Shown here piece after piece: positions 22,123 to 33,004 of a stretch of 64,000 nt of DNA (position 1 is the stretch's first letter; every line of letters begins with the position of its first letter). Where the stretch lies: positions 112,501-176,500 of the forward strand of contig CAHIKZ030000387.1 in NCBI GenBank assembly GCA_903632075.3. Reading direction: 5' to 3'. The notes below the pieces were generated by a model. It saw only the letters and a program-made list of their open reading frames with translations, ran no database searches and was not told where the DNA came from. The position numbers and the translations under genes are program-made. Source of the stretch: Acanthosepion pharaonis. Lineage: Eukaryota; Mollusca; Cephalopoda; Sepiida; Sepiidae.

Positions 22123-22537
22123 AGCTCTTTAGTGTAGCTAGACAATCAGTTGCTTCAAGGCTGGATGGAAACATGACCGATTTGGCATCAGTCAGAGATC
22201 CTACTCCTGAGCTATCAGCGCACGGCAATAAGAAAGGCAAATTTTAGTATTTTCTATACAAAATACGGCAGTGGCCAGGAGCAGCCACTGTTTTAAATTT
22301 ACCCTTTTCTCCAGAGAGCTCTATCGGGGGATATATATCAAATTTCTAAAACATCACTTATTGTTTATTAGACAGTGAATTTTATCACATCGTGTACGCT
22401 ATAGCTTGCTGACGTTTCAACTAACTTTATAAATATTTATGAGCGCCCATAAACTCAAAATTTTGCAAACCCAATGAGGTTTTTGCACTTGTATATAAAT
22501 ACTTAAATTTAAATATAAAAAAAAAACTCGACCTTGT
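22121..22537. other. Unrecognised stretch
   Basis: No gene or known repeat recognised. It ends in AT-rich DNA before the hammerhead-like core. Confidence 0.5.
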
Positions 22538-22570
22538 CTTAATGAAGTCCCACAGAGGACGAAACGCGTC
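22538..22570 (+). ncRNA. Hammerhead-ribozyme-like core
   Basis: TTAATGA (two changes from CTGATGA), stem II GTCC-CACAGA-GGAC, GAAA, ACGCGT palindrome, C. GTC before the box can pair with GAC after the cleavage site (stem I). A (TA)n array starts 12 bases downstream. Confidence 0.5.
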
Positions 22571-22581
22571 GACTAAGTTAC

Positions 22582-22665
<84 letters not shown>
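22582..22665. repeat. (TA)n(TG)n array
   Basis: Compound dinucleotide array between a ribozyme-like core and PLE coding sequence. Confidence 0.95.
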
Positions 22666-22912
22666 AGTACAGGTGATTTGTGAAAAGTACACAAGTATAG
22701 TACAGTATTTGTGAAAGATGTTTTTGTGTATAGTTTCTTTGCTTCCAGGATCCTTTAGTTACTCTTATGTATACTTTTTCCTCATTCTCTGGTGATTATA
22801 CCGTGGCTTGGTATATTACGTTGTTTTGTAAGTAATTACCGTTTAATGGACATTCATTCTTTATTCTACCGTTACACGTGGGGTTAATTTGTTCGGGTGT
22901 TTTTTTTTTTTT
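22666..22912 (-). pseudogene. PLE family 2, copy A: first half of GIY-YIG domain, inverted
   Basis: On the minus strand the codons correspond to CRIKNECPLNGN, VIYQAT and EEKVYIRVTEGSWKQRNYT (frameshifted here). This is the start of the nuclease domain seen intact in order at 57760-57480 (minus). The domain continues on the opposite strand from 22913, so a local inversion has cut the gene inside the nuclease. Confidence 0.7.
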
Positions 22913-23216
22913 ACAAAACATCTTTCACAATTAGTAAATACGCGATCAGTATAATGTTTTCTAAGTATATCTGGGAAATTAAAAACAAAACACAAATCAC
23001 ACTAAAAATATCATGGAAAATAAGGAAAAGATCATCAGCCTACAACAATCAATCCAAAACCTGCAAACTTTCCTTGGAGGAAAAAATAGCTATTATTTCC
23101 TTTCCAGACCAAAATAAATTACTAAACAAACGATCTGAGCTCATCTCAAAATGCAGACATAAAAACACATTTTTACTACGTTACTTAAAATCGAAAACTG
23201 AAATGAATAAATAAAA
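22913..23216 (+). pseudogene. PLE family 2, copy A: second half of GIY-YIG domain
   Basis: The frame reads FSKYIWEIKNKTQITLKISW, KIRKRSSAYNNQSKTCKLSL, EEKIAIISFPDQNKLLNKRS, ELISKCRHKNTFLLRYLKSK and a stop. The second Cys of the CKLC motif is Ser. Compare 57193-57468 (minus), which keeps CKLC. Confidence 0.8.
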
Positions 23217-23985
23217 ATGAACAAAATAATATAAAAACGAGTAAAATAAATTAACCCAAACAAATAATAAACAAATTAAGAAACCACTCCCGTTAGAAGA
23301 GACGAAATAGAATAAATAAAAATAAAAAATAAGTACATAAAAAACATGTAAAAATAATCAACCCAAATAAATAAGGTAAATAATAAACAAATTAACTAAC
23401 CAATCCCGCCAAAATAACCGTTAAAATAGACTACAACAATCAATCCAAAAAATGGACAAAAAATAGCTATAACTGCTATATAACGATAAAAAAAAACATC
23501 ACTACGTTACTCAAAAATCGAAAACTGAATAGAGTAAATAAAAATATATCCATGGACTCAATACATATTAACGGTTCAATATTCTTATTAAATTCACTAT
23601 TAATACCTTAGTTTATTTTTCGATATCTACCTACCAAAAATTTATATTTTGAATTTATTCCCCAATATTATGTTACATTTATAATAATCTTGAAATTTGT
23701 ATCCACATACAATGTAGCGTAGCTGCCATGAGACCCAATTTTTTTTTAAATATCCACCGTATTGAACAGTTCAGAAGTTTTTGTACCTGATGAATGGGTA
23801 AACAATGAATCTCTGAGTCGTACTGTAAACGTAGGTATATGTGTAATGATTAATATCTAATTTATAGCTCTGTTTAACTAAATTGAGTACAGTTTTGTCT
23901 ACACCATTGATTAAGTAAGGTTATTTACTCCTCTCTATGTGTATGTAATCGCTCTCATATATGGTTGATTATATATCATTTTTTG

Positions 23986-24035
<50 letters not shown>

Positions 24036-24590
24036 CGTTACTCAAAAAATCGAAAAACCGAATAGAATAAATAAAAATATACAAAATAAAAAATAAGTAA
24101 ATAAATAAAAAACTAATAAAAATTAATCCCAATATATAAATAAATGAGAAAATTAACAAATCACCCTCGCTAAAATAACCGTTAGAACTAATAAAAATAA
24201 ACATAAATAAGAAAAAAACAAGTAAAAATAATGAATCCAAATAAATAAATTAAAACTCTCCACCCGCCAGAATAACAGAATAGACTACGGTAAGCAAACT
24301 AAACATTGGACGAATAAATAGCCTTAAATATCTTCCCAAACCAAAACAAACTATTAAATAAACGACCTAAGCAAATCCCCCTCCAAAATTTTTTTACTAC
24401 GTTAATAAAATATCAAAAACCGAAAAAAAAAAAATAATACAAAATGAAAAACAAGTAAAATAAATTAACCCAAACAAATAAATAAACAACAAACCACTCC
24501 CGTAAAAATAACCGCCCGAATAGATTACCCATAATGCACCACTGACCCATATATATAAATAGCCGAGGAAAAATAAATCATTCATAGCCT
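23217..24590 (+). repeat. PLE family 2 3' UTR: decayed tandem repeat of coding end
   Basis: Blocks resembling CTACGTTACTCAAAAATCG and GACTACAACAATCAATCC recur at about 23177, 23510, 24030 and 24396. Parts of the preceding coding segment (QSK..., QNKLLNKR...) are visible in decayed form in each. A (TA)n array interrupts at 23988-24032. The inverted copy at 56400-57250 has the same organisation. Confidence 0.7.
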
Positions 24591-24733
24591 GACGATTGCA
24601 TCCAGCTTTAAACAGCCTGTCGCCTCTGAGTGTTCACTCCAATGTTCACTTTTATATTTATATTTACATACGCTGTATCTCTGATATTGAGCACTTTAGC
24701 CCATAAATATAGCACACCTTGAAACTATATTTC

Positions 24734-24778
<45 letters not shown>
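24590..24778 (+). repeat. PLE family 2 terminal unit plus (TA)n
   Basis: CCTGACGATTGCAT, CTGTCGCCTCTGAGTGTT and GATATTGAGCACTTTA match 58075-58230. It ends TTTCTTCATATATATA, and the array 24736-24778 follows. Confidence 0.75.
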
Positions 24779-24780
<2 letters not shown>

Positions 24781-25257
24781 CTTGAGCAGTTACATATCTG
24801 CTATACAAAGACAGAAAATAGACAACAAATTCCAAAAGTTTTTTCCAAAAATTCTTGACATCGGAACCAGGGTGTTAGTCACGAGGTGTAAATATCCACT
24901 TAGTGTGTGACTATTTACTGACGAGTGAAGAAATCAAGTTCAGAATTGCAAGTTGACTGCCGAAATCAAGGGTCAAATATTTAGAAGCATGATTGGGATT
25001 TATTTGGCACGCAGTGGGGTCAGGAATTTTGATAGGTCCATAAGGCTGGGTTGTCTATTGGGAGGAGACGGCGCTGTCAGAGAAGAGGGACTTTCTCATA
25101 AGTTCTCGGTTTTGGAAATTCTTAAAAAATGCTATGTCTCATAAAATATGAGAACTAGAATTTATTAAGAAAGTTTTAAGATTTTTTTGTGTGTGTGTTT
25201 TTTGTTGTGTTTTTTTTTTGTTAAGTATCGTCATAATCAAGCAATAAGGTTCACACA
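24779..25257. other. Unrecognised stretch
   Basis: Open frames of ~60 codons at 24719-25144 show no family signature. A poly-T run lies at about 25185-25220. Confidence 0.5.
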
Positions 25258-25303
25258 TTCACACACACACATACACACACACACACAGACACATATATAT
25301 ATC
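25258..25303. repeat. (CA)n microsatellite
   Basis: Interrupted CA array. Confidence 0.9.
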
Positions 25304-25365
25304 CTAAATTTAATTCATAAGCAATTTAATGCATTGTTTAATTTATTGTAATATACTTGTCATCT

Positions 25366-25395
25366 CTGATGATGGCTTATGTAATTCGAAAGCTT
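25366..25395 (+). ncRNA. Hammerhead-like core, stem II decayed
   Basis: CTGATGA (exact), GAAA at 25388-25391, AGCT palindrome, T. The bases between do not form a good stem II. PLE terminal sequence follows and ends at GGGCCTAAATACACACA (~25560). Confidence 0.35.
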
Positions 25396-25566
25396 AGATA
25401 GGATTAAAAAAAACATGTATCAATATGGTGATTTTCTTTCATCTTTCAATGATAATGTTATTAAGCTTATCAGACGATATGAAAGGAATTTGCTTAAAAT
25501 AAAGGCAAAACTTGTCTATATTATTTAATGAAACATGCATCAATGAAAAATGGGGCCTAAATACAC

Positions 25567-25568
<2 letters not shown>

Positions 25569-25625
<57 letters not shown>

Positions 25626-25650
25626 ATAATAATAGGATTTATATATATAT
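25569..25650. repeat. (TA)n(ATA)n array
   Basis: TA array changing to AAT and TA repeats inside the PLE. Confidence 0.9.
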
Positions 25651-25659
25651 AATCATTGA

Positions 25660-25985
25660 AAATATATAAATCCTTGAAAATTTCGTTTCTACTATCAATG
25701 AATGGCGTTAGGCAATATAGAATACATAAACAGTACTGCTCTCTCAAAACATTTCTGGAAATTATGAATGCTGGTAATAGACGCATTACTACGTTGGATA
25801 TTGTAGCAAGAAGCAAATCTTACAATGGGAAAGGCAATACTTGTAACTTTTGTCTTGTTGAAAAATTATCTTAAATCACTTAAATAACGCTAGCTTATTA
25901 AAGTAAAAAAATGATTTGACGGTTACATGTAGCTAAAAAAATAAATATCTGCGCAAATACTTTTTAATGTAAATTATGGTTTGTT
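25660..25985 (+). pseudogene. PLE C-terminal fragment (family B, copy 2)
   Basis: Reads LDIVARSKSYNGKGNTCNFC, LVEKLS and a stop. Upstream codons correspond to a decayed SKHFWKL block. It matches 1325-1640 in order and in its position after a (TA)n array, with independent frameshifts. Confidence 0.65.
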
Positions 25986-26740
25986 TCTTTGTTTTTTGCT
26001 TTGCTTGGTAAAATTAAAACAGCGCTTGCGAATCGGATGTAGTACGGATTTTTGCCAGTTTCCTTTGTGAGCAGTACCATTTATGAGCCTGTATGCAACA
26101 GACAAATAGACAACTTTGCAATGCAGCTAAGTAATTTTATATATTGTTTGTTCCTCTACTCATCATTTAATCCCAAGATACCCATCTGTCTTGGCATGGA
26201 CACCTCAAAATATGTTTTAATTTCCAGTTTTGCTTCAAAACGACTCTCTCTAAACCTCACACATTTTACAATTCTGTTGTGACGGTCTCAACCACATCGA
26301 GTGGTCAGTGTGTTTATTGAAATAGACGCTGTATACAAATATTTGGGAATCCATGAGACATGGACTTCGAAATTGTGTGAGCCAATGCTGACAGTTGGAC
26401 GAGTGTAGACAGACACTCATCTTTGTCACTTGTCACTTCAACACAGTCGATGTGAAGACATTGTTGAATAGGGTTTACTTCTTTTTTAACTTATTTTCTA
26501 TCAACCAATCAGACTTTAAAAAAAACAAAAAACTATTATGGATATTTGCAAAGCCAGGGAAAAACTAGCGCACATCATATAAAGAAAAGAAGATTATGTT
26601 GCGCAAGCAATTACGACTCTAATGTAATTAATCCTCATTGGGATCTCACATACTTTTGTCCATTTTCTAGACTATGGTGAGTTTGATAAAAGTAATGAAA
26701 TAATTGTATTAAATATGTAAATGTGTAAATTCAAAATATG
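25986..26740. other. Unrecognised stretch
   Basis: No gene, RNA or repeat recognised. The open frame at 26052-26282 has no recognisable domain. Confidence 0.5.
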
Positions 26741-26744
26741 TCTT

Positions 26745-26855
26745 TTCATATATTTCACATATTTTACATAGTTCCACCTATTTCACATATATTTTCACAT
26801 ATTTCACATATTTTCACATATTTCACATATTTCACATATTTCACATTTCAAAATA
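26745..26855. repeat. Minisatellite of ATTTCACAT units
   Basis: About eleven copies of ATTTCACAT or ATTTTCACAT, flanked by AAAATATGT on both sides. Confidence 0.9.
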
Positions 26856-27324
26856 TGTAAATGTTAAAATGACTTGAACAAAAAAGTTCGTTCACGTGAT
26901 ACCTCATCTTGTTTTTGTTTTTTTGTTTTTTTGTTTTTAGTACTGTTCAGTTATTGGTCGTTCTGTTTCGACAAAGTCTAAATCTGTACTAAACGACACT
27001 GATTCATTTCACAATTACTATAGAGCCTCAGTAAGTACCAGACTCCTCTAGCTAACCTATACCTTTACATGAGCCAGATCTGACCGAAAATAAAGTACTG
27101 CTGATATGCTCAGGAGCTGTACAGTCTTCGCTTTACAGTCTTGATAGAGTACAAAAGCATCTACGCGGCCTTGCGGGTGATTAATTAATCTTCAATTTTT
27201 TTCTCAAAGCCGAAATGTTGCCAGCCTCTCGCTATTCTATCCCTATTTTCATAAATCTAAAACTATTTTTTTGGCTTTAAATAACCTGCAAAAGTTGATA
27301 AGCGGTAAAAATCAAATCAAACAA
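26856..27324. other. Unrecognised stretch
   Basis: Contains a (TTTTTG)n run at about 26910-26938. Nothing else recognised. Confidence 0.5.
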
Positions 27325-27329
27325 TATTT

Positions 27330-27600
27330 AAATTATTTAGATTATTCGGACTATTGTCCTCATCTTTGTCGCCATATTTATTACAATGTTTCGACCGTTG
27401 TACGCTCCGGCCTTCTTCAGGTGGTTGGAATGTCGAACTGAACCCTTTTATTTCGCTCACTGGAGTAGACTGTTCTAGTTCCACGTGCCATGTTTAATGG
27501 ATGTCAGTTATCAGTTATCTCCTGTTAATTCCCCTCTGAAAGTTCTCCACTGCCTTAACCGGGTATTGAACTCGCACTCTTTGGGTCATATCAATGGATC
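27330..27600 (-). repeat. SINE with hammerhead-like core (family A), copy 1
   Basis: In minus-strand order: a tRNA-like stretch ending in the B-box-like GCGAGTTCAATACCC (~27570), then GGCACGTGGAACTAGAAC, CGACATTCCAACCAC, the core at 27420-27385, and a tail with AATAAATATGGCGACAAAG and GACAATAGTCCGAATAAT. The same order occurs at 54085-54365 and 61640-61960. It may belong to the published cephalopod SINE group; I cannot confirm that. Confidence 0.65.
27385..27420 (-). ncRNA. Hammerhead-like core in SINE family A
   Basis: CTGAAGA (fits CTGANGA), stem II GGCC-GGAGCGTACAAC-GGTC, GAAA, then ACAT (ACGT in other copies) and T. Stem II has one G-T pair. Stem I is not convincing. Confidence 0.45.
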
Positions 27601-28160
27601 TAAGTAATGCCTTTATTCACATCTCAGAAATATAGACAAATATTTAAATTATATTGAAGCTACTAAACTGAAGGTTTTCATATTTTCAATTTGGTATTTA
27701 TTTGGACGGAAGGAAACTTTAATTTTTTTCTCTTTTGATTTGCTCGAAACGTTATCAGAAAGGGCCAGGAACTCATTATTCTTTTTCTATATCTGTTTAG
27801 GCTCGTTCGCATTTTCTCCCCCCCCGCCACTCCGTGTCAACTTCGCAACCCCTACCAAAATAAATGTCCCTATACCTTATTATTGATACAACGTGAGGCG
27901 TTAAATTTGAGGAATTCACCTCACTCGACCGGGACTCTATTTAATTTTGCGACGTACACTGAAGATCTCCTTGTCCACCATTCGGCACCTTAGCCCTGCT
28001 TACGAGGCTTTGACCTCTGTCAGACAAGCCAAATAAGACTAGCAAAGGTAACTTAGCACCCCCCGAACCCGCTTTCCTCCTTTTGCTTCAACCACCATCA
28101 CCCCTACCTGCGTGGAAAAAGCCAAAAGTTTTTCTTTTTCAGAATAAATATGTAAGCAAT
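27601..28160. other. Unrecognised stretch
   Basis: No gene or repeat recognised. Confidence 0.5.
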
Positions 28161-28199
28161 AGTTAGGTGTGGACGGAATACGTGAAAATATGGTGAGTT

Positions 28200-28660
28200 A
28201 GAAAGGGACACCTGTGACTTTGCGTATGTTTGTGTACCTATCACTGTGTACTTTACTCTATGTATATGTTTATAGACATGTTTATATATGTGTTTGTGTG
28301 TATGTGTGTATGTGTGTATATGTATGTGAGTGAATGCGAAAGTTTGCACCCATGACTATCTATGCGTGTGCTTGCATGTGTAGAGATTTACATGTGTATG
28401 TATCTGCTGTTCTGTGTGTATATATCTATATGTCTGTGTGTTTTATGTATGAGTATATAGGATGTCCTCTATATATAGGCGAATAAAATGTTTTCATATG
28501 TATCTACTACTTTGTGTGTGTGTCTGTGTTAGCGTGTTTGTTTGTGAAGCTGTATGCGCGTGTATATCCGTTTGTATGTATGCGTGCATGCGTGTGTGTG
28601 CGCGTGTGTTTGCGCGTCTACTTTGTATGTGTGTGTGTGATCGTAACTGTATGAACTGCA
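28200..28660. repeat. TG/TA-rich degenerate repeat DNA
   Basis: Long stretch of imperfect TGTGTA, TGTATG and CGTGTG motifs, giving repeat-like frames (THIHIH, CVCVC). Decayed microsatellite. Confidence 0.75.
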
Positions 28661-29016
28661 GTTCTTTAGATAACTAAAAACCTTCTTCAAATAATTTTAA
28701 AATTTGTAAGTTAAAAGTAACTCCGAAAACATGCTTGCCATTAAATCGATATCCGATTTAAAAAAAAAAATAAAAAAAATAAAAAAAAAAAAGCAAGAAT
28801 TGCAGCACGGTTGCATAATTCTATTTTATGGCAATGTAATTCTACGATTCTCAAAGTAGGAGGTATCGACACTCTCCCCCCACCCCAGGAGAAATTTGGT
28901 AGAATGATCCGCGGGGGGGGGGGGTAGTGAGGGGAAAAAAGGAGTTAAGAGCACGGTTAGGAAAAGCGGATGGCAGTATAACATTGCGACCAAGCAGTAT
29001 TTTTTTTATTTACTTG

Positions 29017-30842
29017 GGTACCTCCACGAGATCGCTAAAAAAGAACATAGCATGATGAAAAACATGAAATTTGACGAAAAACAAATTTTATCGTCTAAAT
29101 GTTCATGTTATTATTAAGAGGAAAGATTTTGGGGGCATTTTTTTACATTTTTTAATCGTTCCTAGCACGTCCGAAATTTTCGTTAAAAATCTTGTTTTTT
29201 TTTTTTTTTTTTTGAGTCAGCAAAATTGACCATTTTTTTCCATTTTATAAAAATACTGGAAATCTCACTTTGAAATTCTTTTAAATATCAATTATCATTT
29301 TTTCAAAACTTATTTTAAGAAAATCAGAAATTATAATGTTTATTTAAAATATTTTGAACCAAGCTTAACTTAGCTTCTGCGCTGAAAAGATGTAATTTGA
29401 AAATAAAACAAAGCAGGTCATAAACTTTCACGTCACTTGACAGGTGATGAATGACATATTGACGGATTCCGTGAGGCTAATTTGTTCTATGGAAGGAGAA
29501 AAGTGAAATAATTTACATTTAAGTAAACAAATTTTTTACCTCGTTATTTTTAAGGAAAAACTTTCAGCGCTCTATTTTTTTTCTACTTAGCTTTCACCTT
29601 TACGTTTACGATGCTTTATGGAAAATATATTCTAAAGAAATTAAAATAAAACCGTACTATAATTTTATGTACATTTATTACATTTTACTGTGTTATTTGT
29701 ATTTCCATTCATTTTATTATTAATTTTGATATTTCATTTATGGAAAAATGTCATAAGTAAGATTAATATAAAAATAAGATCATATAAATTTCATAAGATG
29801 ATACTTGTAGGTACCCTTCTCCTTGCCTTGAAATTGAAAAATCAGAGTAACTTCTCCATACGTGTTTCGCAAAAGTAAAGGCCTTAACAGCGGAGAACAA
29901 TGCTTAACTCAAATAACGCAACTTAATTGTATTCTGGTTGGTCTTCCGTACTTTAGAATTACAGCCTGATTATAAACACAAAATTACATTTCTTAATTAC
30001 TGCGGATCTTCTGATTAGTCAAAATGATACAATTTACAACGCGCTAAAAAAAGATCTATCTCATAAGGACACTTAGGAAACCTGATGCGGCTTTTTAACT
30101 AATTTTATAATATTTTAACAACTTAAATGTAAAAAATCTATTATAATTAAGAAATAACAAATAATTGTATTAAAAATTCATTTTTCATCGACAAAATTTT
30201 TTGCTTTCAGAAAATATTGTCCATATTCATAAAAACAACTAAAAGCAAATAAAAGCATTTGAAATTAAATAATATCTTTGTTTTATTGAGTTTTATATGT
30301 TACAATTCAGAACTTATTTTCAGGTAGGAGGTCCAATTAAAAACCAAAAAAAACATGATTTGCATTCCTCAAAGCCTATTGTAATCACTAAATCCGATGC
30401 GATCGAATTTCTAGCGTTTTCATAAAATTAGTTATGGAGGGTGGGTAATATAAAAAAATATTTCTGCCATGACTTTAATAAAAAAAAAAAAAACATATTT
30501 ATAATAATTTCGATCATCTGCGAATAGTTTCTGAAAGTTTTATTGACATCCGACAATTATTTTTATTTTTGCAAGATTTTCCAAATTAATTTGTGTTATA
30601 GTAAAAAAACGTGCTGAAAATTGTCTATGTCATTTTACTAGTTCAGGTGATACAAAGAGAAACAAGGTTTATTTAATAAAAATTTAGAATGTTCTAAAAA
30701 GAGGGAAAATTTTTAAAAATAATTAAAAAAAAACTTTGGTCTTTCCTCTTAATAATAACATAAGCATTTAGACGATAAAATTTTGTTTTCGGCAAGGTTG
30801 GGACTTTTTCATCCTCTTTTTTAGCGATTTCATGGAGGTACC
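29017..30842. mobile_element. Element with ~105-bp terminal inverted repeats, no transposase
   Basis: 29017-29126 is the imperfect reverse complement of 30741-30842. The tips are GGTACCTCCA, followed by ATCGCTAAAAAAGA, then TTTTATCGTCTAAATG and TTATTATTAAGAGGAAAG. The 1.8-kb element contains no recognisable coding sequence, only A/T-rich DNA with T and A runs. No clear target-site duplication is visible. It is probably a non-autonomous DNA transposon. Confidence 0.65.
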
Positions 30843-31119
30843 TATATAAAATCTATATGACAAAATATAAGTCACAATTAAGGAACACTCGCCACTTGCT
30901 AGCCATATCAAACAACTTATATCCGCAGGGACCATCCATTGTAAATTCGTAGGTATAACGATATAGTTACGGATGCTAGTTTGGCAATATCTTATTTAAT
31001 GGCATCTAAGAGCAATCAAATCTGCATGCACCCAAGTGCAAATTAATTATATAAGAAGATGTGGAGAGCCATGATCACCTACACCCTTGTGCAAATTAAT
31101 TGAAACAAAACAAGATAGA

Positions 31120-31249
31120 TAGATAGATATGCGCGGCTGGGATAGATAAATAGATAGATATGAAGAGACTGAAATAGATAGATAGATACATAGATAGATA
31201 TGAAGAGACTGAAATAGATAGATAGAAAGATAGATATGAAGAGACTGAA

Positions 31250-31290
<41 letters not shown>
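31120..31290. repeat. (GATA)n with recurring TATGAAGAGACTG spacer
   Basis: GATA runs are separated by ATATGAAGAGACTGAAATAG three times. The array at 52195-52433 has the near-identical spacer TATGAACAGACTG. Confidence 0.9.
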
Positions 31291-31291
<1 letters not shown>

Positions 31292-31479
31292 TCTGAAATT
31301 CTCGGCCTAACGCACTTCCCTAAATTAGTATTTGGATATTTTGTTATTAAAATACAGATTTTGAAAAGCTGAGAACTTTTCAGCACACCTTGTGTATAAT
31401 TTTGCTGGGTCGGTTTTGTACACCTACCTGAATAGATTCGAATAGATTGGTAAATCAATGAATGATAATTAGATACGTA

Positions 31480-32209
31480 TTCATTTCAACGTAGTCGACT
31501 CTTCAACTCATACCTGAAAACCTTTCATTAAAACAAAACAAAAAAACAAAATCCATTAAAATAACGAAAAAAAAAAGATCGTTTCGCTGATCCTTTCAAT
31601 TTTTGCTTTGAATTCCAATCTCTTTCCTGTCACCAATTCTCTGTCTTTCAGGAACTGTGCTTAGTTCTGCACAATCCTCCCCCTCCAATCACATGTGTCA
31701 GTTAGTTCGGTTGGTGACTTTGTAGTTTTATGCCTCTAGCGATCTTCAGGCCATGCCTCACTACACATTTGGCGAGCTCTATATAGAGCTTTGAAAGTGA
31801 CAATTAACATCCAATACTGATTCCTATATCCACACTGTTGTATATCGCTAAAAAAAAAATAACGATTGTAATCTCCTGGTTTCGTTTGACGGGGGTGGGG
31901 GTCTGCAACCTGTCAGATACATGTCACTACATTAAGTAGAATAATGGATAAGAAGGACAACGGGTTTATACAGAATTTACAGACTTATGGTAATGGTAAA
32001 AAGATTTGATTCAGCAACGAATATATAGTCTACAAGAATTCAGGTGAACATGTTTCATTAATTTCAATCGACATCATCTGTCTGTTAAAATTGTAACTGT
32101 TTACCAATTTTCGAAAGCGTTTTTGCTTATCTGATTCAAATTGGGAGTAAAGTGTCCAAAGCTCACAATTTTGTTCTGTTTTTTAAACAAACACTTTCGA
32201 CCTACTTGG

Positions 32210-32210
<1 letters not shown>
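31480..32210. other. Tc1 interior without recognised codons
   Basis: No transposase similarity could be read here. The N-terminal half of the transposase is missing or unrecognisable. Confidence 0.45.
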
Positions 32211-32282
<72 letters not shown>

Positions 32283-32414
32283 CGGATTCGGAGGTTTTGT
32301 ATATTATTTGAATTGTTTGCGATGATGGATTTCTCGCCAATTAAATCATTAACCTTTGCATTTGTTTTTTGTGTGAATAATTCATGAATTTGTAAATTGA
32401 TTGCACGTTTATCG

Positions 32415-32497
<83 letters not shown>
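32211..32497. repeat. (TA)n at 32211-32282 and (TA)n(TG)n at 32418-32497
   Basis: Two arrays inside the Tc1 relic. Confidence 0.95.
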
Positions 32498-32499
<2 letters not shown>

Positions 32500-32619
32500 A
32501 GACCCTCTGAAGTGACAGGGTGTCATCGATTTCTATTTTTTGCCTCAGATTAGATCATTTGCATTGCTGTTCAGTAATATGAATATATTTTCGGGGGTTA
32601 TGATGAAATTTGTTTCGCC

Positions 32620-32925
32620 TTGAGAAATATTACTTCATCCGTGATTGCATCAGATTTTAATCACGCCCAGACACTATTGTCTCTACTGTCGATTTGTTGT
32701 CCTACGGCCATTGTCTACGATGGACGTTACTCCAAGGAAGTGTACGAAAACTGTAACGCTGCACGAACACACTTAACCTTACCAGTGAGCAAATCAAAGT
32801 ATTATACACTGGCCTGGAAACTCTCCTGATTTAAATCCAATCGAGAATCTGTGGTCAATCTGCAAGGAACGACTTCGTGGAATGGACATACCGAGGACTG
32901 ACATGTGCACTGGGTCATGTTTCAT
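32620..32925 (+). pseudogene. Tc1 transposase C-terminal fragment
   Basis: Across a frame change the sequence reads WPGNSPDLNPIENLWSICKE then RLRGMDIPRT. This is the conserved PDLNPIENLW block carrying the third catalytic acidic residue of the DDE/D domain. The rest of the domain is not readable in one frame. Confidence 0.75.
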
Positions 32926-33004
32926 TGGGAAAAATACGAAAAAAATGTAAATAATAACGAAATTATTCGTTTTGTTTCAATTAATTTGCACAAGGGTGTA
33001 TAAT

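Larger units (their letters stand above)
31080..33000 (+). mobile_element. Degraded Tc1-like transposon with both ends
   Basis: 31081 ACACCCTTGTGCAAATTAAT and 32980 ATTAATTTGCACAAGGGTGT are exact reverse complements at the outer ends, each with TA outside. Between them lie GATA repeats (31120-31290), (TA)n and (TG)n arrays and a transposase C-terminus. A further solo fragment of the tip lies at 31029-31048. Length is ~1.9 kb, close to a full Tc1 plus inserted arrays. Confidence 0.75.

Noticed and set aside
32620..32829. Open frame MRNITSSVIASDFNHAQTLL as a possible host gene
   Set aside because: It overlaps the Tc1 relic, lies between its inverted repeats, and ends beside the PDLNPIENLW block.
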